Shown piece after piece: positions 11,513 to 22,677 of a stretch of DNA of 64,000 nt. Numbering within the stretch: position 1 is the stretch's first letter; each line of letters begins with the position of its first letter. Origin of the DNA: Zasmidium citrigriseum (lineage: Eukaryota > Ascomycota > Dothideomycetes > Mycosphaerellales > Mycosphaerellaceae). The position numbers were made by a program, and so were the translations under genes. Under the pieces are notes generated by a model, which worked only from the letters and a program-made list of their open reading frames with translations, searched no databases and was not told the origin of the DNA. The stretch covers positions 496,001-560,000 of the forward strand of contig NHNW01000014.1 of assembly GCA_002786025.1 (NCBI GenBank), written 5' to 3'.

Positions 11513-13153
11513 ATGCCGCCGAAGGTCCTCGCCAAGAACAATGACCGAGCGAGCGGCGTCTTGCCCGTCAATGCCGCCACACGAGCAGCCGCAGCCAAGG
11601 GACCACAACCGCGACTGAAGCTGGAAGTTCGCCGTCTACCACCAGGACTGACTCTGACTGAGTTTGAAGAGATATTTGGCGAAGAATGGAAGCTTGGAAA
11701 TGGCAAGGTGGATTGGCGAGAATACCGTCAGGGCAAAGTGAAGACAGGGCTAGGCAAGGTTCCTGAGCAGAGCAGATGCTACGTCCACCTCGTGAACGAG
11801 CAGCTGGTTAAGGAATTTGAGGCTCGATTCTTGGAGGTCACATTCCATGACAAAGCCGGAACACACAAGATTTCCGACTTGAAGAACCTGCCGCCAACTA
11901 TCGGGTTTGCCCCAAATCAGCGCACTCCTATCAATTCAAAGCCTCGAGCGGACCCCCGTCAAGGCACGATCGATCAGGATCCTGAATTTATCGCCTTCCT
12001 CGAAGCCGAGACGCAGCCGATTTCGAAAGCACCAGCACTCGACAGTGCTTCAGCTGAGCCGAAAGAGAGTGAGAGAGTAGAGGTCAAGAGCACGCCATTG
12101 ATTGAAGCTCTTAGGGAGAAGAAAGCAAACAAGGCGAAGGCGGCAGAATCTAAAGCTGAGAAGAAAGAGTCTAAGGGACACTCTCGGAACGACAGCAAGG
12201 ACAATGCTGCAGCCAAGAAGGATGTGAAAGAAGACAAGGCTAGCCAGCAGAAAGTTGAACAGGCGTCCAAGGAGGCTGTGAAAGCACTTAACAAGCAAGT
12301 GGCAAGCAAGCAACAGCAGAATAACCAACGACCGGCTTCTCCACAGCAGCCTCAATCGAAGAATGCGGCAAACGCCAAGGGAAAGAAAGAACCCAAGCAG
12401 GGTCCGAAGAACCAAAATGCCACTCCGACCGAGCCAGCAAATGCTACCAAGAACGCGGCCGCGAATGCAGCAGCAGCGTCTTCACAGAGTCCGGCTCCAC
12501 GAGGACCAAGACAGCGCGGCAATGCAGAGGGTATCAAGAAGATGCTTCAAAAAGACCTGGGAATCAAACCCAAGCCTACACCAGCGGCACCAGATAAGGC
12601 TGAGAAATCGTCACAATCCCCTGCGCCATCGTCGCCAGCACCTGCATTGTCCAATAATACGAGTTCAAAGGATCAGAAGCAGCAACAGAACTCTGCACCC
12701 ACAGCACCCGCCTCCTCGACTCCCGCCAAAGTCCCGACGGGTCCCAAACAGCAACAACAATCCAGCGCCTCCAGCCCGTCCTCATTCAAAGCATACCTCA
12801 AGCATGCTAACCCCAGCCAAGGTATGACGGAGATGCTGATCCAGCAAGCGCTCTCGCAGTACGGTGACGTCGCCAGCGTCACCATCGATCCTAGGAAGGG
12901 CACGGCGATAGCGATCTTCAAAGACAACGAGAGCATGAAGAAGGCTGTGGAGGCGAAGAAGGTCGCTGTGGCCAATGGAAATGTCGAGATTCTGGAGTTC
13001 AAGGACCGGAATGCGCCCAATAACCGAGGAGGGTTCAGGGGCGGGCGCGGAGGTGCGAGAGGAGGCAGAGGCGGTGGACAGGCGGCGGGTAGTGCGACGT
13101 CACAGACTCATTCGCAAGCGCCGGCGAAGGCAGAGGGTGCTGCTGCGTCGTGA
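11513..13153 (+). CDS. UPF3: UPF3-family nonsense-mediated decay factor
   Basis: Intronless reading frame of 546 residues. Residues about 33-165 form an Smg4/UPF3 domain: 'KLEVRRLPPGLT' opens the RNP-like fold, 'DWREYRQGK' and 'SRCYVHL' follow, and the segment ends with an 'FAPNQRTP' and 'GTIDQDPEFIAFLE' stretch typical of the family. UPF3 binds UPF2 and couples terminating ribosomes or exon-junction marks to UPF1 in nonsense-mediated mRNA decay; it shuttles between nucleus and cytoplasm. A long Lys/Glu/Ala/Gln/Pro-rich linker follows (about 185-420). Residues about 422-502 look like an RRM-type fold, and the tail (about 505-535) is an RGG box, which fits RNA binding. The RRM plus RGG tail is a fungal style of C-terminus rather than the metazoan EJC-binding motif (inference). 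ATG lies in a good context ('gataagATGCCG'). Confidence 0.92.
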   Translation: MPPKVLAKNNDRASGVLPVNAATRAAAAKGPQPRLKLEVRRLPPGLTLTEFEEIFGEEWKLGNGKVDWREYRQGKVKTGLGKVPEQSRCYVHLVNEQLVKEFEARFLEVTFHDKAGTHKISDLKNLPPTIGFAPNQRTPINSKPRADPRQGTIDQDPEFIAFLEAETQPISKAPALDSASAEPKESERVEVKSTPLIEALREKKANKAKAAESKAEKKESKGHSRNDSKDNAAAKKDVKEDKASQQKVEQASKEAVKALNKQVASKQQQNNQRPASPQQPQSKNAANAKGKKEPKQGPKNQNATPTEPANATKNAAANAAAASSQSPAPRGPRQRGNAEGIKKMLQKDLGIKPKPTPAAPDKAEKSSQSPAPSSPAPALSNNTSSKDQKQQQNSAPTAPASSTPAKVPTGPKQQQQSSASSPSSFKAYLKHANPSQGMTEMLIQQALSQYGDVASVTIDPRKGTAIAIFKDNESMKKAVEAKKVAVANGNVEILEFKDRNAPNNRGGFRGGRGGARGGRGGGQAAGSATSQTHSQAPAKAEGAAAS

Positions 13154-13695
13154 ACATCACTTGAGGAGGGATCTGCGTCGAGCGGAGGACTATGGCGGTT
13201 CGACCGACGAGTAACGATCATTCTGCATGCTCGAGTCAGAGCCATCTTCACAGGCAGAATCATGAGCATGGCAAGCAAATCATTAGCATTGCCAACAATA
13301 ATAGCTATCGACTATGACCGCCCTTTTGAGATCCCTCAAATGACCGCCTTCGCTTCTTCGAACTATGCTAGAAAACAGAAACGCCCGAGATTGGGGGTAT
13401 ATCGAACGAACAGCGCTGCACGCAGCGCGTATGCAGAATATCTTCAGAAGAAGTGAAGTCTCTCATCAACAAAACGGTCCAGAACTCGCGCGCTCAGAAC
13501 GCAAAAAGTGTCGCAAACGATCGTTCAATGCATCCCGTCATGCATGCCCTGATTCCCCACTCAAAACGCCGTATTAGATCCAAAGTCCTACTCCTTTGCA
13601 CAGTCCGTTCGCTGTGCTTATGCTGCTTTATTTGCTCCGCACGCGCCTTCGCTGGTTTTGATCGCTGTCGAAATGGGGAGAGTTCTGATGTATCT
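13154..13695. other. Convergent 3' region of UPF3 and HET gene
   Basis: UPF3 (+) and the HET gene (-) converge here, so these 540 bases should hold both 3' UTRs. Small ORFs on the + strand (for example 13,262-13,456) have no domain and are not called. Confidence 0.5.
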
Positions 13696-15779
13696 CTATC
13701 GGATCTTGAACCACTGCTTCGCGCCCTCGAGGCGGTTGACTTCGTTGAGACTTCTGATGAACTCGCCCTTCACAGATCAGCATTAGCAAACAAGGTCAGA
13801 GGAAAGGAGTTGATCGTGTGACTTACATGCATAACCTCCTCAACATACGTATCTCCCACAAACCGCCAATAATGCTTCTCAGGCCGCAATACGAAAGGTA
13901 CACTACCCCCAAACAGAATCACGAGACAATCGCCCGGTTCGACGTTATCGGTCCCTAGACCTAGCGCTCCGCGCTCCGTAACGTAGACGGTTCGGTGATG
14001 GCCGCCTTTCATCATGGCCGCGAGGGCGTATGTGGCATCGGGATTGTCGGCTGCGAGATCGGTGTCGAAGTCCTTGACGTCGACGCTGCGGGATGTCGTG
14101 CTGGCGCTCGTGACGGAGGCGTTGTCGTCTTCGCTCTCGGAGACGTCGCCATTGACGGCGCCGGCGGAATTGGGGCATTCGGGGTAGTGGGCTGTGGTCC
14201 AGAATCCGTGATGGAGGCGATTGGCGTTGCTGCGGTCGTTCGCGAGGTTGCGGCCAGAGGCGTCCTGACCGGCAGCGATAGTCATGGAGAATTTTGCCGC
14301 GAGGTCTTTGCCTTTCCAGAGAGGGAGCTGTTCTTTGGTCCAAAGGTAAGTTTCGTGGAGGATGGCGGCGGCGGTCAGGGTATCGTTGATTCCGCCGCCG
14401 CCGTTGACGAGGTTTTCGGCGCCGTACTGTTTCCAGCGCATGCATTCGGAGACGTCGCTGATTACGTCGACCAGGACGCCTTGGACGCGGAGGACCCGGG
14501 AGGATTCGTTGGGCCAGAGGACTAGGGGGAGGTAGTTGTTTGCGTTGAAGCGGAAATTACGATAGGAGATGGGATTGATGTGGTAGTGGCCTCTCAGGTC
14601 CATTCGTAATGCCCAGGAGGGGAAGTCGTCGAACTCGCCGCTTCGTCGGTGGAGCGGACGAAGGCTATGAGCGTGTTTGAGGATACCCAGAGAGCGAGTC
14701 TCGGTGATGGCAGCCTTAGTTGCTTTGGCATAGACTTCGACGATCGGCTCCTCGTATATCGGTATCACGCGATGTACTGATTCAGCCTTCTGGGCAGAAC
14801 GATGTCGCATGCCGAGTACAGAGTAGACCATATCGTGCGGTTCGCTGCAGTTGAAGGTATACACAACTCGTAGCAGACTGGCAAGCTTTTGCGATTTGTG
14901 ACGCTTCAGCGTGTACATCGTTGCCGCATTCTCGAAGCCTGTCAGAGCGCTCTTCTTGGGATTCTTGGGCAGCGTATAGCGTCGTTCGTAGAGGTATGTT
15001 GCCAATACAGCAATCTCGTTAAAGTCTACCGCCGAAGGATATTTGCCCTGGTAGAAGATGGCCTGCTTTGCGAGGCAGACCTCCTGGATCACCCACGCCC
15101 GCGTGAACCACCGATTGGCGTAGAAGGAGTAGACAGACGGCCAGCCGAGATATGAGGATAGCTTTCCAGGATCAGTGCTGAGCGGCGGACTTTGATTAGA
15201 GCCAGAATGCGGTGTCTTGAGAGTATCAGGTAATCGAGGATCCAGAGACTGCAGCAATGTCCGAATGGATCCGATGGCTGGCTCTCCAGATAAGGAGGAG
15301 TGATCCTCACCAAGCCAAACACAGACCCTCGTAGCCTTGGAAAAGATCTCGCCCATGAACGAGACCTGAACGTTGCGCTCGGTCTTGTCCTCCTGATCGA
15401 CACAGACAGCATCGATCCAGACACGATAATGGCCATGGCGCAGACAAACGGCATTCAATGCCTGCTGCGCATTCTTCGGTATGGTAATCGTCTCGCCATT
15501 AAGAACAATAGTCGCATACTTCGCTTTCTCCTCGTCGTTGCCCCAAGTATACGAGATGGCATCATAGTGAGGCACAATCCGGTCCGACAGCGAGATGTAC
15601 TCCCATCTGAAATTCAGCGTCGAAGGTGTTGGAGGGGTCCTGGCCGGATCGTTTCCATAGTGAGGCGTGTTCGGATCTCGTTCTTCTTCCAAGCAGAGGA
15701 TGCGGATTTCTTTGCGGTCAGCTGAGAGCTTGCGGTACAGCACATCTTCGCGATGGCCGTTCACGCCGTTGGCACTCAT
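13696..15779 (-). CDS. HET-domain (heterokaryon incompatibility) protein
   Basis: Two exons on the minus strand: 15779-13827 and 13767-13696, with a 59-nt intron (GTAAGT donor, GAAG acceptor). Splicing replaces an 18-residue read-through tail by 'GEFIRSLNEVNR...WFKIR', which looks like the usual HET-protein end; total 674 residues. The HET domain lies at about residues 70-250: 'YDAISYTWGN' , 'NAQQALNAVCL', 'VWIDAVCVDQED' and 'ERNVQVSFMGEIFSKA' are the classic blocks. A 'RWFTRAWVIQEV' block follows, and the C-terminal part contains the GD-(C)-hhhhhGG-x-hPFVLRP segment common in HET-6/het-E-like proteins. Such proteins act in allorecognition and can trigger cell death when an incompatible partner is met. 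No NACHT or WD40 domain is attached. Partner and allele class cannot be told. Confidence 0.9.
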
Positions 15780-17212
15780 TATTCATCACGCAGAGACGGG
15801 CGGGAGAGCAGGATATATAGATCGATCTGTCAGGATGGGAGGCCCGGGACGGGAAAAGTGTGCGAGATGCCTGGACTTGCAGACGAACGACGAGGAGGAA
15901 GCATGACGAGGGAAAGATGCGAAAAGGCTTGCAGGTCGTCGGGTTTGTGAGGGCTGCGCTGCCGTAGGCGATCACATCCGAACCCGGCTGGCCCTTGGGA
16001 GGGAGCTTCTGCGTGGCTGCGGCGCGGGAGGAGTGCCCAGCCAGTTCCAACACCCTTCATCTCCACGCGCCAGCTCGTGTGATTCGCCTACCACCTCGCA
16101 AGCGCCCACGTCCTCCCCCGGCCAGCAGCGCAATTGGGGGCGGACATGACTTGAGCGTGATGGTGGCCCTGCAGGGCTGGCAGACAAGCTGCCGCGAGAG
16201 CTGAAGGATCACTCCCTTGTAGCAGGAAGATGCGGTATAGGCGACCCATACCGTGGTAGCGGCCATTGGCCCACTCACCGCACTCAGGCGCGAGTTTATT
16301 GCGCTTGCAGACATCGTTTTATCGCTCGAGAGAAGCGTCCAATCATGGAGGGTGTCGGAACGGATGAAGTGTAGACAAGAAGTGGTGCTTGCGTTCGAAG
16401 TCCCACTCTGGCGCCGGCCCTGTCGGCCGTCCGTCGAAGACCCTGTGGGGACCACGAGGCCGAAGGATCCACAGCTGCATTGGCTCGGCTCCCGGCAGCA
16501 CCTCAGCGCTTAACGTCTCCTTGACATTCGCTCAACCAGCTCCAAGCGGTCACGTTGCATGTAAGCCTTGACCTGATGCAGGACTGGCGGCATGCGAACC
16601 GCGATGGTATGAAACAGTGCCGACGGCACGAAAACGACCACGGAAAGTGGTGGCTAAGGGAGTCACAAGGCACGAATCTGCCTCCTTTCCACACTATATA
16701 CTTATACACAAAACCCCTTTTACCATCCACTCCAATGTAGTCCACCCATACGGGCGTCGTCAGAAGAAGAAAACTCGCTCAGACCAACAACGGTCAAGCA
16801 CGGGGCGATTCGGGGTATTAAACATCCACAAAAGCAAAAGCAAGCAAGGAAAACAACCAACATCTCCCAAGAGGGGCTTGCTCCCATCCAAAATACTTCT
16901 TCCTCTTCTTCTCTCTTCCGCGCCTTATCAATGTTGTCCGTGAGCCTCGTTTTCTTCCTAGCTCGCTGACAATCGCGAGCTCGTGTAACGCCGGGTATGC
17001 TGCAAACAGAAAAAGGAAACTCGTCCATGTACGTGGGGATTCCGTCAAGTCGAAAGAAAGCGTGTATCGGGATGATGGTGTTTTTCAGAGAATGGAAACC
17101 AGAATCTCGTCTGGTATCAAGTTTGTTACAAGAAAGGGTAAGGACATCGAACCTCCGGTGGCGGCCGCGAGCGACGAGGTGTTCGTGAGATGAGCTTCCC
17201 GACTGACTTCTC
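15780..17212. other. Intergenic region between HET gene and kinesin
   Basis: Contains the promoter of the HET gene (minus strand, reading away to the left) and the 3' UTR of the kinesin gene. Short ORFs on both strands lack domains. Nothing else recognised. Confidence 0.45.
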
Positions 17213-20200
17213 CTAGAAGCAGTTCAGCCCACTCTTCTTCTTTTTCTTGTTGGCGTTGAGCTCGGCCATGCGTTGCTCGAGGGCCTGGCGGGCTCTCTCG
17301 GCACGGACCCTCATCTCACGCTCTTCTTCAACGGCTTGCAGACTGGCGCGGGAGCTACTACGCTCCTTACGCAGGCCCACGAGCTCGTCCTCAAGCGTCT
17401 GGCACTTCTTGCGCCAGTTCTCCATTTCGGACTTCGTGCGGTTCGCCGATGTCTCCAGATCGACGAGAGCCTCCTCAAGGGTGGCAGTGAGCTGCTTCTC
17501 CGCGAACAGGTGCTTCTCAATGGTGCGGATGCGAGCTTCTTGCTCCTCGATGATTTGCGAAACAGCAGGGCTGGGACTGACTTCGTGAGAAGCATGCCTC
17601 GAAGCTGGAGGCGAGTTTGTTGTCGGTACGGGCGAGGTACCACGAGGTGTTGGAGACGTTGTCCTGTCGAATCCATTCATTGGTTGATTAGTGGAGACTG
17701 GAGAGCCAGGCAAAGGTGGCAGAGGGATTGAAGGAGGCGGCGTGGGAAGAGCAGTTGGACCCGACTTGCGCTGATTTGATGAACCAGAACCAGATCTCGC
17801 CAGAGCCTGCGCTGCTGCGTCTGGCGAAAGCGACTCGCGAGCAGTCGAGCTTGACGTAATGGACATGTGCTTGTACGCATTGAGTTGTTGCTGCAAATGT
17901 TAGCATGGAGGACGAAGCGATTGTGACAGGACTATGACTTACCTCCAGCTGAAGGGCCTTGGCCTTTTGCTCCTCCAACTCCCGCTCCAACTCGATGCGG
18001 GCCTGCACGGTCTCGGACTGCATTGTGGACAGACGCTTGTTGGTCTCCTGGTGTGAGTCGAAGGTATTGTTGAGCTGCTGCTCTAGTTCCTCCACCAGCG
18101 TTGACGCCTTGTTGTACTTGTCGGTCATCTTCGCCAGGTTGACTTCTCGCTCCTCTGCGATCATCTTCAGTTGGCCAATCTGCTGCTCCATGTCGACCGA
18201 TCGATTGATGGCGCTCTGGAGTTCTTCCTGGACAGCCTTGAGCTCGTTGGTGCTCTTGAGATGGCGCCCGTGAAGCTCCTTGCCTTCCTCCACCAAACCT
18301 TGGATCTGAGTTTGCAAGCGTGTTGCATCGGTCTCGTAGCCAAGTGCGGAAGATGCATTTCGAAGAAGGTCCGACTTCTCCGCTTGCACGTCTACCAACT
18401 GCTTCTCCAAGTGTGCGGTGACTCTCTCGTGCTGTTCTAGCAGGGCAGAGTGTTTGGCAGTGCTCTCATCCTCAAGTCTCTTCATGGATGCCGTCATCTC
18501 CTCGATCTCCTTCGAGTGAGAAGCCTGCAAGGTCTCTAAGCTCTCTTGGTGGATCGTAATCGCTGACTTGTGCACCTGCAGTTGGTTCTCCAGGTTGGCA
18601 ACGAGGTCCTTGTGGGTCTGGAGCTCCTGATGAGTAAGAGTGTGTGACTCTGACGCGTCATCGACTTGCTCGATGATATTGGCGTAAGCTTGCTGAAGCT
18701 GCTCGAGTCTTGAAACACGCTCGTCGGCAACCTTCTTGTGCTCGAGCACTTGAGTTGTGAGAGTGTCAACAATCTCCCGATGCTTGGCACGCTCATCTTC
18801 GAGATCGGCCTCCGTGAAGGACGAAGCCGTGGGAGACAAGGTGGTCTTCTCAGCCTTGCGAAGGGAGTCTTGAAGGTCGGAGATGGTATTGAGCAGGTTC
18901 GCTTGCGAGGCAGTCATGGTATCCATTGCCTCGTGATGTTTCTTCTCCCAGGCGGTGACTTCCTGCTGGAGCTTCACTACCTCTTCTTTCTGCATCAGAC
19001 GAGAGATGCGGTTATTTGCACCAGCGGGGGCTTGAAGACCAGACAGTTCACGGCTGGCATCGACTGCAGGAGTCTCAGGGAAAGTGCCAGGCACCTGCGA
19101 GAACATTGCGTCTTCGCTTGGCGTTGGTAGCTGGTCGTTCTGGTTTGCGATCGTCTTCTGATGCTCGGCGAGCGTGGCCTTGAGTTGCTCGATCTGATCG
19201 GACAGCTCCTTCTCACGCACTTGATGTTGCTCGTGCAGAGCTCGGATTTGGTTCTCGCTCTCCATGAGCTGGTCACGCAATTGACCCATGACTGAAAAGT
19301 CAACCCCTGAAGCGGACGCAGCAGCCAAACTGGATCGCTCGCGAGTAAGACCAGCGATGATCTGCTGCTTGTTCTCCATTTCTTTCTTGACAGTCGCAAG
19401 CTCAGCTTCCAGTGAAGTCACCCGCTCAGAACGAGAATGCAACTCAGCCATGACCGTGCTAAGATGTTGCTCGAAACTTTGTCGCACATCGCCCTGTTCC
19501 TCGAAATTGTTGAGCACCAGAGTCTTCATGGAGACGTATGAGCGCGATGCGCGATCAGAGTTGTAGTTGAGGATCTCGTCCGACTTTCTCCTCCAACCAT
19601 GCTTGGAGAATCCTGGCGATACCAGGCTTGGTGAAGCTGGCCTGTTGCTCTGAGCATTTTGCACTTCCTTCTTGAGCTCCTCCACTTGAGACAGGGTGTT
19701 CTCGTGTCGCTGGGCCAAGCTCATGTAGTTCTTGGTCAGCTCAGCAACGGAGACTTCCTTCTCAGCATGTAGTTTCCTGAGAGTCTCCATCTCCTGCAAA
19801 AGATCTTCGTGCTCGCCCGGCAAGGGGATCTGAGTTGGGTCGATCTCAACGGGACTTGCGCTTGCCACGCGATCACTGACCGAACCCCTCTCGGTCTCTA
19901 TTTCTGCGCCAGATCTCGACTGCACTTGCGATGAGAGCTCCTCCGACAACAACGGCGAGGATGATGGCCGCTCTTCGGAAGCCTTTTCCTCTGGACTCTC
20001 CACTTCCTTCATCCCCGCGTCCACTAAAAAAGAGCTCCGATCGCTTTGGGCGTCGGCTGGTGATTTTACTGTTTCTTTTTCGTACTCTAGCTTCGCGAGT
20101 GTCTCGAGGGCAGTGCGATATTTCTGCTGGAGGTTGTCATAATCGGTGAGGACTGATTCATGTTCTGATCGCAAGTCGAAGAACTCTTGGGACAGGTTCT

Positions 20201-22677
20201 CGAGCTTCTCGGCCATGTAGTCGTTCTGGGCTGGACTTCGAGGAGCATCAAGAGTGGACGCAACCTTGTTGTCTTCGCCAACGTCGGACTGTTCACGTTC
20301 GACCTTTTCGAAGTCGTCCCCTGTGCTGTCGACATTAGGAGTCGATGGTCTGAAGGGATCATAGTCATCGCCGTGTTCAGCACTCGATGACCGAGAGTGT
20401 GGTCGCACGCCGTTCGTCTTGGGCTCCAGACTGCGACTGCCATCCAGTTCGCCAAGAAGATTGTCGAGTCGGCCAATACTTCGCTGGCGCTCCACGACGT
20501 GCTCGAGGCGATCGATCTCGCGCTGCATTATCTCCTGGTCTTGCTCAGCTTCTGCCAGGCGCTCCTCAAGAGTTGAGATGTAGTCCTCGGCGCCAGCTTC
20601 GCCCTCCCTGACTCTCGCAATCTCTTTGCGCAGCTCGGTGATCAATGTGTCCTTTCGCTCCTCTTCGTTGGTCGCGCCTTCCATCTTGCCTTCCAGATCC
20701 CGCGTGTATGAGTCGTAATTTGCCTCGCGCTCCATGTATTTGCCGATCCTGGTCTGCAGCTGTTGGTGGATAGTATCCATGTAGGCGATGCGGGTCTCCT
20801 TTTCGAGAAGGGTGCTCTCGGTACTGGCCAGTGTTGACCTCGTCTTCGACAGCGAAGTCTCCAAGCTCTGGATGGTCTTCTCGTACTCAAGAACAACTTG
20901 TTCGACCGCCTCTGCGAATGAGTTAGACCGCTTGATTCTTTCACTCGCATTCTCTCCAATGGCTTCGTTGAGCAGTGGCGTGTCGGTATCTTCATTGTCC
21001 CTGCTCTTCGAGATCTCGGCGATGAGCTTGGCGTGGCGTTGACTGAGGGCGTTGTAGTTCTCCTGCATGTCGAGCAACTGGGACTGCAACTCATTATTCT
21101 CCTTCCCACGATGTCTATCACTGGCCATCTTCTCGATGCCATTAGTCCCGCCACGCTCCGAATGCCTAATTTGGTCGCGCAGGAAGCTAACTTCAGCCCG
21201 TAGTCGGTCGATGGCAGCTTGCTTGTCACCCTCCTCGTGACTCTGCTGAATCTCCGGCTTGCTCTGGATAGCTCGAGCTCTCTGAGCATAAGTCACGGTG
21301 TTGAGAGTTTCGCTGAGGTGGAAGACTGCTGGTGTCACACACGCCACCATGAAGGTGATGGCATTGCCTCCGAGGGAATCCTGTAGCAGCCGAGTCAATC
21401 TTGAGTCACGATATGAGATGTGACCACTGCCATGCTTCGACAGTTGTGAGATGACCTTGCCGAGACTTGCGAGACCGGCGTTGATGGATATGCCTTCCTT
21501 GGCTCGATCACCCGTTGCTCCAGTATTCTTCAAACGTTCGCTACCAGCCAGGTCGACGAAGTGTAGCTTGCTGTCAAGCGTGACAACACTCTCGGCGCCA
21601 TGCACATGCTCCACTGGCATCGATCGGCGTTTCTCGAGTTTGGGAGTGGGAAGTGATGGCGCACCATCGGCTTTCTTCTGAACGAGATTTAAGCTGAAGA
21701 CAGCGTGCGATCGTGAAGACCGCGCATTGATGGCCGTAGCATCTGTTTGCCTGATCGACGAGCCAAAGTTCAATGCGTTCAAGATATCCTCCGCGCTATT
21801 GATGGGCACTTGTGTAAGGCCGGTCAAAATGATGCGGCCTTTGGTGTCTTCTCGAATGGCAACTTGTGCGCGCTCTTGCGGTGTCGCCGACTCTGGCACA
21901 AGCAGATCCCGGAGTTGTTCATTGTAGATCTCGACATATGTTGCCTTGAGTTCCCAGTTCTTCGGTGCATTTGAATTCCTCCCAAGACTTCCCAATGTCG
22001 GCAATCCCTGAGTCGAATATCGCTTCGGTGTCTGCAGAGCAGTAGGTTTCGCGGTGGGTCCATTGAGCTTCTCGAAGAGGGCATATGCAGCTCGGGGAAC
22101 GATGCCTCGGACGTTGGTATCGTCTTGATCTTCGGGCCCAGAAGTCCCCATGGTGTAGGACTTGCCAGCGCCGGACTGGCCGTATGCGAGGATGGAGACA
22201 TTGTATCCCTTGACGAAGGAGGATACACTGTCGCTGACGTACTCCCAGATGCCCTCCTGCGTCGTCTGCTCGTCGAAGACGCGGTCGAAGACGAAGAGCT
22301 TCTTACCCTGCGGCGACTGAACCGATAGGCTGGTCGGGGTCGATACTTCGCAGGTGCTTTCGCGGAAGCGCTGTGGGATGAGGTCGAAGCCGGGATCGGT
22401 GGGTTTCAGCGGCGGTCGTACGCGGACGGCTGGACACATGAAACTGTCAGTAACGGAGACGGGGAGTTGTGAGGAGCAGTTCGCGGCAATGGGATCACGT
22501 ACCGACTTTCACGGCCGTTCGCGCGCCCTCGTCGTCGCTGGCACGACTGGCGTTCTCTGCCATGCGGCTCTGCGTCCTCGAGTGCCGCATGGTCGCGGTA
22601 CTGGGCCGCTGCATAGGGCCGGTGGCAGAGGAGGTGATAGGAGATTGGGGAGGAGACGGGCGTTCATGCCGTTCCAT
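17213..22677 (-). CDS. Kinesin-4 family motor protein
   Basis: Three exons on the minus strand: 22677-22503, 22429-17943, 17890-17213, giving 1,779 residues. Intron 1 (73 nt, GTACGT) joins 'TAVKV' to 'AVRVRPPLKP', restoring the motor's first beta strand; intron 2 (52 nt, GTAAGT) joins 'KALQLE' to 'QQLNAYKHMS'. The motor has the P-loop GQSGAGKS (residues about 142-149), 'SSRSHAVF' (switch I), 'VDLAGSE' (switch II) and 'GATGDRAKEGISINAGLASLGKVI' followed by 'YRDSRLTRLLQDSLGG', the pattern of kinesin-4 (KIF4/KIF21). A long coiled coil fills most of the remaining 1,300 residues; the end is basic (five Lys) and then 'SGLNCF'. Kinesin-4 motors act on microtubule plus ends and spindle midzones or as cargo movers. 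The start ATG at 22677 is preceded by a GTG-started extension that I do not use. Subfamily assignment is by motif and not certain. Confidence 0.88.
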